The translations under genes were made by a program, and so were the position numbers. From an uncultured Acidiferrobacteraceae bacterium (lineage in GTDB: Bacteria > Pseudomonadota > Gammaproteobacteria > Arenicellales > UBA868): a DNA stretch of 39,803 nt. The stretch lies in contig CAJWEF010000005.1 of NCBI GenBank assembly GCA_913031305.1, positions 1 to 39,803 of the forward strand, written 5' to 3'. Below the pieces are notes generated by a model. It had not been told where the DNA came from. It saw only the letters and a program-made list of their open reading frames with translations, and did no database searches. This document shows positions 17,631 through 30,695 of this stretch, in pieces (within the stretch, counting starts at the first letter, position 1; each line of letters opens with the position of its first letter).

Positions 17631-18818
17631 ATGAGCCTGCAAATGGCATTGATAACGCTGGGCCTGGTGGTATTGGGCGCAGTTGCCGCACTGTCATTTC
17701 TTAAGCGCCGCCCAACTACGGCATCTTGGCTGGCGCGACTGCGCGCCGGTATCGCGTCACAAGCTGCAAATTTTCGGTGGCCAGTGGCATTTAATTTTTT
17801 TCGCCCTGATCGCTTGATTAATCGGGTGCGCCAGCGTGAGCCGTCATTGATCGCATCTCATGATTTCGAGGGGCAGGCGAGCGCCCGAACGAAAGGAGAC
17901 GGTTTGAAGGCAGCCGACCAAGCCACTCCAGTCGACAGTTCAGATCAGCGCCCCGGCGAACCGAGCCGTGTACTTGATTCTGAGATTGGCTCTGCACCGA
18001 TCAAGATCGACTACTGGGTGCGCCTGCCTGGACAGACTCCCGTAACCCGGGATCTTGCCTTGTCGGTATTTCGTGAGTACGAGATAAACCTATCGCACCC
18101 AAGGGCGATTCATGGCCGTACGGAGCCGGGTAACGCCTGGCTTGATCTGCGAGACGCCCCGGCCGGAGAGATCTTTACCGACCTGATTATTAGTGTGCAA
18201 ATGGCAGACCCGGATCGTTGTGTCGATGAATCGGAGCTGACCCGTTTTAACAATCTGGCCTATGCTCTTGCAGAGACCCTGGATCGACCGCTACAGTTTG
18301 AATCCAGCATTGAAGAGGCCTTGCCCGAGGCGGCTCGGCTGGAAAGATTTTGCCACGAGTTTGACCTGCTGGCGGTTATCAATATTGAACCAGAACCCGG
18401 TGCTGGGTTTTCCGGGCCCGACGTGGCGCGGGTGGCGGAGCGTGCCGGTATGCGCCTGGGCGAGCAAGATATCTTCCATTTCTTTGATTCGCGAACCGGA
18501 GTCAGCCGCTTTGGGCTCGCCAATCAGCGTGAACCAGGGAGTTTTAGTTATGCAGATCTGGAATCAGGCATGTTTCGAGGTTTGGCGCTGTTTATGAATA
18601 TACCGCGGGTCGAACACCCAGCCCGGACTTTTACCGAGCTTAGGTCGGTTGCGCAGTATGTTTCAACCGAGCTCAACGGTTCACTGGTAGACCCGGATGG
18701 GGTGATCCTTTCAGTTGCGCAATTCGATTCGATCCGTCGACAGATTCAATCGATCGAGTGGTCGATGAAGAAGTACGGGGTGGAGCCGGGCTCGGATGAA
18801 GCCCGGCGCTTGTTCTGA
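17631..18818 (+). CDS. zipA: Cell division protein ZipA
   Basis: N-terminal TM MSLQMALITLGLVVLGAVAAL; ZipA-type C-terminal domain (DLLAVINIEP, GMRLGEQDIFHFFD, MFRGLALFMNIPRVEHPARTF); between smc and ligA; ATG one nt after smc stop. Confidence 0.93.
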   Translation: MSLQMALITLGLVVLGAVAALSFLKRRPTTASWLARLRAGIASQAANFRWPVAFNFFRPDRLINRVRQREPSLIASHDFEGQASARTKGDGLKAADQATPVDSSDQRPGEPSRVLDSEIGSAPIKIDYWVRLPGQTPVTRDLALSVFREYEINLSHPRAIHGRTEPGNAWLDLRDAPAGEIFTDLIISVQMADPDRCVDESELTRFNNLAYALAETLDRPLQFESSIEEALPEAARLERFCHEFDLLAVINIEPEPGAGFSGPDVARVAERAGMRLGEQDIFHFFDSRTGVSRFGLANQREPGSFSYADLESGMFRGLALFMNIPRVEHPARTFTELRSVAQYVSTELNGSLVDPDGVILSVAQFDSIRRQIQSIEWSMKKYGVEPGSDEARRLF

Positions 18819-18858
18819 GCCGGGCCCGTCAAAAAGGAAGAATGATCTTGCGCCGTGA

Positions 18859-20901
<2,043 letters not shown>

Positions 20902-21023
20902 TCTTCTGATACGAGGGTGTGTTTGTGCCTGCGGTAGAATCCCAGCCCACCACTTTTCCTCATTTAAACCTGGAACGACTGTGTCAACGTTCCCTGATCC
21001 CCACGGACAGCTAAGGAGTACAG

Positions 21024-23684
21024 ATGAATAATTCTTTTAATGCCAAGACTTCGCTGGATGTTAACGGCCGGCGCTACCAGATTTTCGCTCTGGATGCTTT
21101 GTCCGATCAGTTCGACCTGGCGCGGCTGCCCGTGACTTTAAAGATCCTGTTGGAAAACTTGCTTCGTGCAGAGGATGGCGTCGATGTCGTTGCTGGCGAT
21201 ATCGAGGCTTTGGCCGGTTGGATTCCGGGTGCGACGAGTGCAGCTGAGATAGCCTTCGCCCCGGCCCGGGTTTTGATGCAGGATTTTACAGGGGTGCCTG
21301 CGGTTGTGGATCTAGCCGCCATGCGCGAAGCTATTGCGGCGCTGGATGGGGATCCCGAGCGCATAAATCCTTTGTCGCCAGCCGATCTGGTGATCGACCA
21401 CTCGGTCATGGTTGATCATTTCGGTACAGCCGGCGCGTTGCAGGCCAATGCCGATCTCGAATACTCCCGTAACGCGGAGCGCTACGCATTTCTGCGCTGG
21501 GGCCAAGCGGCCTTCAGCAGTTTTCGTGTGGTCCCTCCATCTACCGGTATTGTTCATCAGGTAAACATTGAGTACCTCTCCAGTGTGGTCTTTAGTCGTG
21601 ACTCTGACGGGGAGCTACTGGCCTATCCTGATACGGTGGTCGGGACTGATTCGCACACGACCATGGTTAATGGCCTGGGGGTGCTCGGTTGGGGTGCAGG
21701 TGGAATCGAGGCGGAGGCCGCAATGCTTGGCCAAGCAGTGACCATGCTGATTCCCGATGTTGTTGGATTTGAATTGCACGGCACTCTACCCGAGGGCGCC
21801 ACAGCCACGGACCTAGTCCTTAGCGTAGTCGAAATTCTGCGTCGTCAGGGCGTCGTTGGGAAATTTGTTGAATTCTATGGCGATGGGTTGAACCATCTTT
21901 CGTTGGCGGACAAGGCCACCATCGCTAATATGGCGCCCGAGTACGGGGCTACCTGTGGATTTTTCCCCGTTGATCAAGAAACGCTCAATTATCTGCGTTT
22001 GACTGGGCGATCCGAAGAGGACATCGCACTGGTAGAGGCGTACACGCGACGCCAGGGCTTGTTTCGGGAACCGGGGGCGGTACCGGCGCATTACAGCGAG
22101 ACCGTCCACCTTGATCTTGGCAACATAGTTGCCAGCATTGCCGGGCCAAAGCGGCCACAGGACCGCATTGCCCTGACTGAAGCCCAGCAGGTGATCAACG
22201 ACGCTGCAACCAAACTCAGCGGTAGCAGCGAACGTCGGACCGGCAGGATTACACTTGACGGCGAGACAATGGAATTTCCTGATCTTGGAGTCGCAATTGC
22301 CGCGATCACGAGTTGCACTAATACCTCAAACCCGGGTGTGATCATGGCTGCTGGCTTGCTGGCCCGCAACGCGCGACAACGCGGCCTTACTGTCAAGCCT
22401 TGGGTCAAGACCTCCCTGGCACCGGGGTCCAAGGTGGTGACGGATTATCTGAGTGACGCCGGCCTGCTCGACGATCTGGAAAATATTGGCTTTGCTGTAG
22501 TTGGTTACGGCTGTACCACTTGCATTGGTAATTCCGGCCCCTTGCCCACGCCCGTGAGTGAAGTGATTCGGGAACGGGACCTCATTGCCTGTTCGGTGCT
22601 CTCAGGTAATCGAAACTTCGAGGGCAGGGTGCATGCCGAGGTGCGCATGAATTTCCTGGCCTCACCGCCCTTGGTGGTAGCCTACGCGCTGGCCGGCACA
22701 ACCGATATCGATCTTGTGAATGATCCTATAGGAGTGGATGGTCAGGGTAACCCGGTGACTTTGGGTGACTTGTGGCCTCAACAACTCGAAATTAACCAGG
22801 CCGTTGCCAGGCATGTGACACGGGAAATGTTCCGCTCCCGCTATTCAGATGTTTTTCGCGGCGACAGCCAGTGGGGCGAGGTTCCGGTGAGCGCAGGCAA
22901 TCGCTTTGCCTGGGATCAGCATTCCACCTACGTTCGCCGCCCCCCGTACTTCGATCACATGGAGCGCACGCCTGGCCAGCTAAAGGCTATTACCAGCGCC
23001 AGAGTCTTAGCGTTACTTGGCGATAGCATCACTACCGATCATATCTCTCCAGCGGGGGCCATTCAGGCCGACAGCCCAGCTGGGCAATATTTGCAGGAGC
23101 ATGGGGTGGAGCGAGCTGATTTCAATTCTTATGGGTCGCGCCGCGGTAATCACGAGGTGATGGTGCGTGGAACCTTTGCCAATATCCGGCTACGCAACGC
23201 TATGGCGCCTGGCACTGAAGGTGGTTGGACTACCTTCCAACCTGGTGGCGAACAGATGACGATCTATGACGCAGCCATGTCTTACGCGGCAAAGGGTACA
23301 GCACTGCTGGTTATTGGCGGCAAGGAGTATGGCACGGGATCCTCGCGAGACTGGGCAGCCAAGGGCGCTTCTTTGCTGGGCGTCAAGGCGGTACTGGTTG
23401 AAAGCTTTGAGCGTATCCACCGCTCCAATCTGATAGGTATGGGTGTATTACCGCTGGAGTTTGCGGATGGCGAGAGCGCTCAAAACCTGGAAATTTCGGG
23501 TACTGAAGTGTTTGATCTGGCCCAACCTATCGTCGGCGCGACCGAGCTTGAGGTGCGTATGACCCGAGCCGATGGCATCGTCAAATCCTTCATGACGAAG
23601 GTCCGTATCGATACCCCTAAGGAGTGGGATTACTACTGCAACGGCGGCATTTTGCCTTATATGGTGCGCCAGTTGCTTGATTGA
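21024..23684 (+). CDS. acnA: Aconitate hydratase AcnA
   Basis: [90 protein letters not shown]. Confidence 0.98.
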   Translation: MNNSFNAKTSLDVNGRRYQIFALDALSDQFDLARLPVTLKILLENLLRAEDGVDVVAGDIEALAGWIPGATSAAEIAFAPARVLMQDFTGVPAVVDLAAMREAIAALDGDPERINPLSPADLVIDHSVMVDHFGTAGALQANADLEYSRNAERYAFLRWGQAAFSSFRVVPPSTGIVHQVNIEYLSSVVFSRDSDGELLAYPDTVVGTDSHTTMVNGLGVLGWGAGGIEAEAAMLGQAVTMLIPDVVGFELHGTLPEGATATDLVLSVVEILRRQGVVGKFVEFYGDGLNHLSLADKATIANMAPEYGATCGFFPVDQETLNYLRLTGRSEEDIALVEAYTRRQGLFREPGAVPAHYSETVHLDLGNIVASIAGPKRPQDRIALTEAQQVINDAATKLSGSSERRTGRITLDGETMEFPDLGVAIAAITSCTNTSNPGVIMAAGLLARNARQRGLTVKPWVKTSLAPGSKVVTDYLSDAGLLDDLENIGFAVVGYGCTTCIGNSGPLPTPVSEVIRERDLIACSVLSGNRNFEGRVHAEVRMNFLASPPLVVAYALAGTTDIDLVNDPIGVDGQGNPVTLGDLWPQQLEINQAVARHVTREMFRSRYSDVFRGDSQWGEVPVSAGNRFAWDQHSTYVRRPPYFDHMERTPGQLKAITSARVLALLGDSITTDHISPAGAIQADSPAGQYLQEHGVERADFNSYGSRRGNHEVMVRGTFANIRLRNAMAPGTEGGWTTFQPGGEQMTIYDAAMSYAAKGTALLVIGGKEYGTGSSRDWAAKGASLLGVKAVLVESFERIHRSNLIGMGVLPLEFADGESAQNLEISGTEVFDLAQPIVGATELEVRMTRADGIVKSFMTKVRIDTPKEWDYYCNGGILPYMVRQLLD

Positions 23685-23710
23685 TCGGAAGGTTGCGCCA
23701 AGGTTCGTCT

Positions 23711-24601
23711 TCAGCGTCTGGGTATGCGTTTGCGAACGATAGTGATGGCACACAACACTAGCGCCAAAGCGGTCAGCAGACGCCACGAGGCAGTCTCACC
23801 TAAAAAAATCACACCCCATAGTGCGCCAAGAACTGGAATCAGGTAGTTGATCTGGGCGAAGTTGTTTGCCCCGAGGCGAGGGACCAGGTAAAAGAACAGG
23901 AGTGCTGCGAGGGCTGTAGGCAAAAGACCGAGGTAGGCGATCGCGGCCAGTCCGCCAATGCCTGGATGCATCTGCCAGGGTTGCTCGAGAATTAACGTCA
24001 CGGGTAACATCCATAGCAAACCGGCCAGCATAGCTCCCGTAGCCATCACTTTGCCGCTACCGTGGCCAGCATAGTAACGGGTAAAGGTAGCTGATGCGCC
24101 ATAGCAGATGGCACTGGTGATCACCGCCAGTTGGGCCAGGATCGGCGCGGTCAACCCGGCCCGTGCCTCGGCCCCGATCAGGACCAGAAGACCGCCAAAG
24201 CCAATCGAGATTCCAATCGCGGTTTGGGTGGTAAATGGCTCGTCCCGGATAAACAGGTGAGCCAGAACTGCCGTAGCCACCGGCATGACACCCATCAGCA
24301 CGGCGGTCAGACCACTGTCAATATGAATTTCACCCCAACTGATCAAAGTGAACGGTAATGCATTTCCAAAAAGCCCAATGAATGCAAAAATCTTCAACGA
24401 AGTCGCATCTCGCGGCAGTCGTTCACCGTTGATTCTCAGCCATAGGTATAGAACACCTGCAGCAATCCCCAGGCGAGCCGCGGTCAGGGTCAATGGCCCG
24501 ACCGTATCGACGCCGATCTTGATAAAAACAAAAGATCCGCTCCATATTATGGCAAGCCCTAGTAAAAGAGCGTAGTCTTTAGGCGCACGGGAAAGATTCA
24601 T
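23711..24601 (-). CDS. EamA/DMT-family transporter
   Basis: Around ten hydrophobic segments in two repeats; LLGLAIIWSGSFVFIKIGVDTVGPLTLTAARL ... NYLIPVLGALWGVIFLGE. Confidence 0.9.
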   Translation of the reverse strand: MNLSRAPKDYALLLGLAIIWSGSFVFIKIGVDTVGPLTLTAARLGIAAGVLYLWLRINGERLPRDATSLKIFAFIGLFGNALPFTLISWGEIHIDSGLTAVLMGVMPVATAVLAHLFIRDEPFTTQTAIGISIGFGGLLVLIGAEARAGLTAPILAQLAVITSAICYGASATFTRYYAGHGSGKVMATGAMLAGLLWMLPVTLILEQPWQMHPGIGGLAAIAYLGLLPTALAALLFFYLVPRLGANNFAQINYLIPVLGALWGVIFLGETASWRLLTALALVLCAITIVRKRIPRR

Positions 24602-24684
24602 TTACTCAACTTAGATTGGTGCTCGGGCTCAACGGGCGGTGCGAGCATAACCCAGGTCCATCGATTGGTATAACAGGGGAAAAG

Positions 24685-25500
24685 TTGGATAACAGCATCA
24701 GTCATCCAGGCCCTTTACCCTTGCTTGCAGAGGATGAGACTCCGCCGTTTGAGATCGAAAACCCTGATGGCGCAGCGGCGCTGGTGCTGGTATGTGACCA
24801 TGCTCGTAATACCATTCCGCGCTCGCTGTGCGATCTCGGGTTGGATTCGACGGTACTAGGTGAGCACGTTGCCCTGGACATTGGTTGTGAGATGCTGGCG
24901 CGCCGCCTGATGTACCTGCTGGATGGCGCGCTCATTCTGGCGCGGTATTCACGATTGGTGATCGACCTTAATCGGCATCTTGCGGACCCCGCCTCGATCC
25001 TCTCCTGTAGTGACCGTTCCATTATTCCTGGCAATCAAAACCTCTCAGCGGAGCAGCGCCTGTGTCGTGCTGAGGAGGTTTTTGTTCCTTACCATAATGC
25101 GGTTGCCTCTCAGGTTGAGCACGTGCGGGTCATTCATGGCGTACCGGTGTTGATCGCACTGCATAGTTTTACCCCGGAGTTGGCTGGGGAACCAAGGCCC
25201 TGGGAGATTGGTGTACTATGGACCGATGATCAGCGCATGAGCCTGCCACTGCTGCGCAGCCTGCGAAATGATCCAAACCTGTGTGTCGGAGATAATCAGC
25301 CCTATGATGCCCGCGAGCATGTTGGCTACACGATCGAAACCCACGGCGGAGCCAACGGCTTTCCGCATGTTCTGATTGAGATTCGCCAGGACCTGATTGA
25401 AACCGAGGCGGGAATAATGATCTGGGCAGACCTGCTAGCGGAACATTTGATGCCAATTCTCGCCGATGATGAGCTCTACCACAGATGGGACTGTGACTGA
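24685..25500 (+). CDS. N-formylglutamate amidohydrolase family protein
   Basis: VLVCDHARNTIPRSL, SRLVIDLNRHLADPASI, LIALHSFTPELAGEPRPWEIGVLW, YTIETHGGANGFPHVLIEIRQDLI; ORF opens at 24616, but TTG at 24685 is preceded by AGGGGAAAAG and is a likelier start. Confidence 0.88.
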   Translation: MDNSISHPGPLPLLAEDETPPFEIENPDGAAALVLVCDHARNTIPRSLCDLGLDSTVLGEHVALDIGCEMLARRLMYLLDGALILARYSRLVIDLNRHLADPASILSCSDRSIIPGNQNLSAEQRLCRAEEVFVPYHNAVASQVEHVRVIHGVPVLIALHSFTPELAGEPRPWEIGVLWTDDQRMSLPLLRSLRNDPNLCVGDNQPYDAREHVGYTIETHGGANGFPHVLIEIRQDLIETEAGIMIWADLLAEHLMPILADDELYHRWDCD

Positions 25501-26633
25501 TGCAGGCACCCAGTTTTACTATCGGAGTCGAGGAAGAATACCTGCTGGTTGAACGGGGGGCCCGCTGCCTGATTCGCGAAGTCCCAAATGGCCTGATGGC
25601 GGATCTTTCTGCGAGGTTAGGACAGCAAGTCAGTCCCGAGTTTTTGCAATGCCAGGTCGAGGTCGGAACGCAGGTTTGCAAGGATATCTCACAGATTCGC
25701 GAGCAGTTACAGATGTTGCGTGGTGTAGTCGCACAAGTGATCGGGGGCTACGGACTGAAACTGGTTGCCGCATCAACGCATCCGTGGGCCCGGCCTGAAG
25801 AACTGGAACATACGCCAAAAACCCGTTACGACAATCTTGAGAAAGATCTGCAACAGGTGGCACGGCGGTTGATGATCTGCGGCATGCACGTCCATGTTGC
25901 GATTGAAGACGAGGAGTTGCGGATGGATTTGCTCGACCAGACCGCTTACGTTATTCCACATTTCCTGGCCTTGAGCGCCTCATCTCCCTTCTGGGAGGGT
26001 CAGGATACCGGCCTGCAGTCCTATCGCATATCGGTCTGGGACGAAATGCCCCGCACCGGCCTGCCCGAATACTTCGAAAGTTTTGCCGAGTACCGCCGTC
26101 ACGTTGAGGTCCTGACCCGCGCCGGCATTATTGAGGATGCTACCAAGATCTGGTGGGATATGCGCCCTAGCGCGCGTTTTCCGACGCTGGAACTCCGTAT
26201 TACCGACGTTTGCACTTCACTGGAGGACGCAGTCTGCCTGGCAGCGCTTTATCGTTGCTGGCTGCGGATGCTTTTTCGCCTTCGCACGCAGAACCAACGC
26301 TGGCGGCGTTATGCCCGCATGTTGATTGCCGAGAACCGCTGGCGTGCACAACGTTATGGCTGTGCTTCCGAATTACTGGATTTTGGCCGCAGCACCCTGG
26401 TGCCTTACGCCGAACTGGTGGAAGAAATACTTGAACTCATCGCCGAGGACGCCCAGTTTTTCGACTGTGAAAAAGAGGTATCACATGCACGGGTCATCCT
26501 GCAGCGGGGCAGCAGTGCACAGCGCCAGCTGGCAATTTTCTATCGCGAGCTAAATGGCGGCGCCAGCCGGGAGGCAGCACTGGTTGCAGTGGTCGACTGG
26601 CTGATCAGCGAGACTACGCCGACTCCGATTTAA
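25500..26633 (+). CDS. Carboxylate-amine ligase, GCS2/YbdK family
   Basis: FTIGVEEEYLLVE, CQVEVGTQVC, MHVHVAIED, SASSPFWEGQDTGLQSYRI, WWDMRPSARFPTLELRITDVCTSLEDAV; overlaps the preceding stop (TGATG). Confidence 0.92.
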   Translation: MQAPSFTIGVEEEYLLVERGARCLIREVPNGLMADLSARLGQQVSPEFLQCQVEVGTQVCKDISQIREQLQMLRGVVAQVIGGYGLKLVAASTHPWARPEELEHTPKTRYDNLEKDLQQVARRLMICGMHVHVAIEDEELRMDLLDQTAYVIPHFLALSASSPFWEGQDTGLQSYRISVWDEMPRTGLPEYFESFAEYRRHVEVLTRAGIIEDATKIWWDMRPSARFPTLELRITDVCTSLEDAVCLAALYRCWLRMLFRLRTQNQRWRRYARMLIAENRWRAQRYGCASELLDFGRSTLVPYAELVEEILELIAEDAQFFDCEKEVSHARVILQRGSSAQRQLAIFYRELNGGASREAALVAVVDWLISETTPTPI

Positions 26634-27540
26634 GCCCTACACCCTGGCAGTCGAGTTCGAAATCCTCCAGGGCGTCCAGGTAGTCGCGTTTGCTCTTGGG
26701 CATAGGCACTCGGACGCCAGCCATGTAGGAAATTAGATCAGCGCCATCACTCAGCAGTCCGCAGCCGCGATGCAGTTGCGCCAGGGCCAGAGCGCCGAGG
26801 TCTGCAGGGGGCGTCGGCTGGAACGCCTTGATTTGCTCCTTGAGAGTCACAAATTCCGGCCAGTTGCTGAAGAAGTCCGGGTCGCTTTTCATCATCTCGC
26901 ACTCGACTCGGCCGGCGCGGGCGAACTGTAAGACCGTTGCACCGATTCCATGAAAGCTCGGCATCTCTCCATAAACCTTAACAATGCGCCCGGTGATTTC
27001 GTCAATCGCCTTCATCGTCTGTGAAATTTTTACGTAACGGCTTTCATAGTAACTTGCGATTGAGCGGGTAAATACTTTGAAAGGCTCACCCCACAGTTCG
27101 TCTATGCCTTCGTGTCCACTGGGATGGCGAACCTGTTTACCCAGTTCGAGCGCCTCCGCAAAGCAGGCGCTGCACTCACGCATCAACTCGTTGTCGGTAC
27201 TGACATCGATGCTTTTGCTTTCGAGGCTGACGATGCTGGTAAAAATGTCAGTTGCGCGGTTGAACAGAGCCCCTGCAAGCATAGCGGCATTGACGCGCTT
27301 ACGTGCGGGGTTTTGCTCGGTCTCGTAACTGGCGCGGGCAGTTTCTACCTTATTTCCGGGCGTATTAATTCCTGGCTCGGTGTGGTGGAAGGTCCGCCGT
27401 GTCAGCATTAACAACAAGTCGCGTTTGGCTGAAAGCGTTTCCGCTGGAGGAGCATAGTAACGGATCCAGTAGCCATCGTAATAGATATGCGGCCGGCTGT
27501 TGATATCCTTTCGTGAACCGTTATTGATACTGGTATTCAT
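26614..27540 (-). CDS. Uncharacterised protein (308 aa)
   Basis: Full-length ORF with coding-like composition, 12 bp downstream of the hydantoinase/oxoprolinase gene; no family recognised. Confidence 0.7.
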   Translation of the reverse strand: MNTSINNGSRKDINSRPHIYYDGYWIRYYAPPAETLSAKRDLLLMLTRRTFHHTEPGINTPGNKVETARASYETEQNPARKRVNAAMLAGALFNRATDIFTSIVSLESKSIDVSTDNELMRECSACFAEALELGKQVRHPSGHEGIDELWGEPFKVFTRSIASYYESRYVKISQTMKAIDEITGRIVKVYGEMPSFHGIGATVLQFARAGRVECEMMKSDPDFFSNWPEFVTLKEQIKAFQPTPPADLGALALAQLHRGCGLLSDGADLISYMAGVRVPMPKSKRDYLDALEDFELDCQGVGLKSESA

Positions 27541-27552
27541 GAGTGACGCGGT

Positions 27553-29628
27553 CTAATCTGTCTGGATTGCTAGATCCGCGCCGGATTGTACGCCTCTCGC
27601 CCCTTGGAGCAAAGGTAGTTCGGTCAGGCCCATTGCGGGGCGGCCGCTGGCAATAGCGGTGACCCGCCCCTCAAAAAAGACTGTGGCTGGTGAATCCGGA
27701 TCATCAACGACATCCTGATCACGGGAGACGGTGATCTGGACCTCCTTAGCCCCTGCCATAAGGGCTTTCTCCCGAGCCAGTTGGATTGCCTGGCTTTCGG
27801 CATCCAACAAGGCATCTTCGAGATGACTATGGTCTGCCGGCCCCTTTGGGCCGAATACCCGGAAGATTCCCTGCACGGGCTGGGTCACAGTGACCCGCCC
27901 ACGCTGGGCAATACTACCGGCGACCGCGCCAATGGCATTAGCAACCTCTGCATGTTCAGGCAGGGCTAGCGTGATATTGAGTTGCTCGGCCGCCTTCGGG
28001 TAGTAGATCGGTGCGGGAGCGCCTACTGCCACCAGGGTGCGCCCGCGGTCCAATTGCAACGAGAACAGATCGCCGTCAATGCGACTCATCCCGGTGATCC
28101 ACTCGCTGAAAAGTCGCGCGGTACGCTCGCGTTCCAAACTGTTGCGTTGATCCGGGTCGGTTGCCAGGCAGGCTGACACGAGGGATTGACAGATCACGTT
28201 GACGACATAGTCCTGCACCGTCTGACTTGGGCCTACAGGGTCTCGTTCCTTAAATTGGCCCCAGCCGTAGACCTCGCGCATCTGCCGAGCCCAAATGATT
28301 GCGCCAAGCCGGGCAGCCGGGGTAGACCAATGGCTCATTTTCCCGAGCACATGAGCCGCATCCGTCGGGGTGAATCCACTGTATATGGCGACACCCTCGC
28401 GTACCAACCTGGCAGCCGCTCGCATCAGCTCACGGTCGCTTTCGGCCGCGGCCTCCAGATCCAGCGGGCCATCGGCGAGTCGCGCCCAGGCGTCGGCCTC
28501 GGCTTCAGAGAACCTTTTACGTTGACTGGCTTCAGCGAACAGTCGAACCACGTAGCGACTGCTTCGGGCACTGGTAGAGGATCTGCTACGGCGCTCCATG
28601 GATTCGAGTATCTGAGGGAACCAATGTGCCAGTAGGCTCATAGGGATAACCCGGCGCGGACCAATCGCCAATCCGACGCCACCCCGGAAGCGGGCTTCAC
28701 TGTCCCCGCCTAGGCCTACGGAGAACACCCGTACTGCGTCAATCATAGGGCGCCAATCGCCAATAACTGCGGCGTTAGCGCTCACCACCGGTTGACCGTT
28801 GCTGATGATCGCGATATCAGTGGTGGTGCCGCCCATATCTGCAATGATGGCGCTGTCTTGTTGCTGGAGCAAAGCTGCGCCCATAACGCTTGCGGCTGGC
28901 CCGGACAGGATAGTTTCTACCGGGCGGGACAACGCAAGCTCGACACTGATCAGCGAACCGTCTCCTTTAACCATCATCAGTGGGGCAGTAATCCGGTATT
29001 CGTGCAGGGTGATCTGTATCGCTCGAATCAGTTCATCGATATAAGGAATCAACGACGCGTTAAAGGCTACTGTCAGGGCCCGGCGTGGCGCATCCAGTTG
29101 TGAGGCCAGTTCGTGCCCGCAAGTTACCGGTTTATCGGTCAGTGAATGGACGAGATCACGTAGACGCAACTCGTGTTCGGCGTTGCGAACCCCAAACAGT
29201 CCAGAAATCCCGAAAGCGGCAACCTCATCACGCTGGGACTCGATGATCTGATGTGCCTTTTTTATATCCAGCGGTTCGCGCTCGACGCCTCCTGCATCGT
29301 GGCCCCCGCGGATCAGCACACAATGACCTCCACGGACAATTTGATCCAGTTGCGCCTGATTTACCTGCTGAGCGCTGTAGCCTGCCAGTAACAGGCACAC
29401 GGCCGTGCCACGACCTTCAACAATCGCATTGGTTGCAAGCGTGGTTGATAGGGAAACCAGTCGGCTTTTGGTCAGTAATTCGCGGGGAAGCTGGGCTAAC
29501 ACCTCGTTGATTCCGGCCGCCAACTGATGATGAGTTGTCAGTGCCTTCGCTGTACTGACCACCGACCCGGCGCGATCGAGAAGTACCGCGTCGGTATAAG
29601 TGCCGCCGGTATCAATACCTAGTCGCAA
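27553..29628 (-). CDS. Hydantoinase/oxoprolinase family protein (stand-alone HyuA-like; TTG start)
   Basis: LGIDTGGTYTDAVLLD, LSTTLATNAIVEGRG, VKGDGSLISVELALSRPVETILSGPAASVMGA, IADMGGTTTDIAII. Confidence 0.9.
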   Translation of the reverse strand: MRLGIDTGGTYTDAVLLDRAGSVVSTAKALTTHHQLAAGINEVLAQLPRELLTKSRLVSLSTTLATNAIVEGRGTAVCLLLAGYSAQQVNQAQLDQIVRGGHCVLIRGGHDAGGVEREPLDIKKAHQIIESQRDEVAAFGISGLFGVRNAEHELRLRDLVHSLTDKPVTCGHELASQLDAPRRALTVAFNASLIPYIDELIRAIQITLHEYRITAPLMMVKGDGSLISVELALSRPVETILSGPAASVMGAALLQQQDSAIIADMGGTTTDIAIISNGQPVVSANAAVIGDWRPMIDAVRVFSVGLGGDSEARFRGGVGLAIGPRRVIPMSLLAHWFPQILESMERRSRSSTSARSSRYVVRLFAEASQRKRFSEAEADAWARLADGPLDLEAAAESDRELMRAAARLVREGVAIYSGFTPTDAAHVLGKMSHWSTPAARLGAIIWARQMREVYGWGQFKERDPVGPSQTVQDYVVNVICQSLVSACLATDPDQRNSLERERTARLFSEWITGMSRIDGDLFSLQLDRGRTLVAVGAPAPIYYPKAAEQLNITLALPEHAEVANAIGAVAGSIAQRGRVTVTQPVQGIFRVFGPKGPADHSHLEDALLDAESQAIQLAREKALMAGAKEVQITVSRDQDVVDDPDSPATVFFEGRVTAIASGRPAMGLTELPLLQGARGVQSGADLAIQTD

Positions 29629-29697
29629 GGGTTCTTCATAGCCCTCCGACTGAGCGTTTGAGGTGGTAACCAGCTTGACTGTCTGCTGCCGGAAAGC

Positions 29698-30552
29698 TTA
29701 CCGGCTGTAGTCGTGGAAGCCACGCCCGGTTTTACGCCCCAGGTAACCCGCATCGACCTTCTGCTTGAGCAAAGGGCACGGCCGGAATTTAGAGTCACCA
29801 AATTCCTGATGCAGCACATCCATAACCCAAAGGCAGACATCCAAGCCGATCATGTCAGCGAGAGCCAGTGGGCCCATGGGATGGGCCGCTCCGAGTTTCA
29901 TTGCCGCATCGATATCCTCGGCCGTGGCGAGTCCCTCGTAGAGGATAAAAGCCGCTTCGTTAATCATTGGAACCAGCATCCGATTGACCACAAAGCCCGG
30001 GCTATCCTTGACACTGACCGGTGTCTTTCCCAGGTCCCGGGCCAGCGCATCGACTGCTGCGTAGGTCTCGTCCGAGGTCTGCATAGCCCGAATCACTTCG
30101 ATCAGTGCCATCAGTGGCACCGGGTTGAAAAAATGCATGCCGATAACGCGCTCAGCGCGGCCACTGGCAGCCGCGATCCGGGTTAACGACAGCGACGAGG
30201 TATTCGAAGCGAGGATGGCGCTTTCTTGGCAGATCGCGTGGAGCTTTGAAAAAATTGGTATTTTGACGTCCATATTTTCACTTGCCGCCTCGACCACCAG
30301 ATCACACTCCGCCATGGCTTCAATATCAGTGGTGGCCTGGATCCTTGCCAGAGCCTGGGTACAGGCCTCCTGGGTGATTTTATCTTTCTCTACCAACCGT
30401 TCCAGGCTGGAACCCAGAGCATCCAGGCCTTTTTGCACCACTTCATCAGAGACATCCTGCATGATGACGTTGTAACCCCGGATCGCGCAGGTTTGGGCAA
30501 TACCATTACCCATAGTGCCGGCACCAATCACGCCGATATTCTTAAGACTCAT
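29698..30552 (-). CDS. 3-hydroxybutyryl-CoA / 3-hydroxyacyl-CoA dehydrogenase
   Basis: [80 protein letters not shown]; start at internal Met 30552. Confidence 0.95.
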   Translation of the reverse strand: MSLKNIGVIGAGTMGNGIAQTCAIRGYNVIMQDVSDEVVQKGLDALGSSLERLVEKDKITQEACTQALARIQATTDIEAMAECDLVVEAASENMDVKIPIFSKLHAICQESAILASNTSSLSLTRIAAASGRAERVIGMHFFNPVPLMALIEVIRAMQTSDETYAAVDALARDLGKTPVSVKDSPGFVVNRMLVPMINEAAFILYEGLATAEDIDAAMKLGAAHPMGPLALADMIGLDVCLWVMDVLHQEFGDSKFRPCPLLKQKVDAGYLGRKTGRGFHDYSR

Positions 30553-30695
30553 GTTTGTTGATAAGGTCCTGTGGCCAGTCAAGTTACTTTGAGGGTCGCC
30601 AAGGCTACCGCAAACCATAGCTAACACCAAACCTGACTCTGGCCGAGGTCGCCAGGATTTCACAATCAGGCGCGTTGGGAATAGACTAACCCCTC

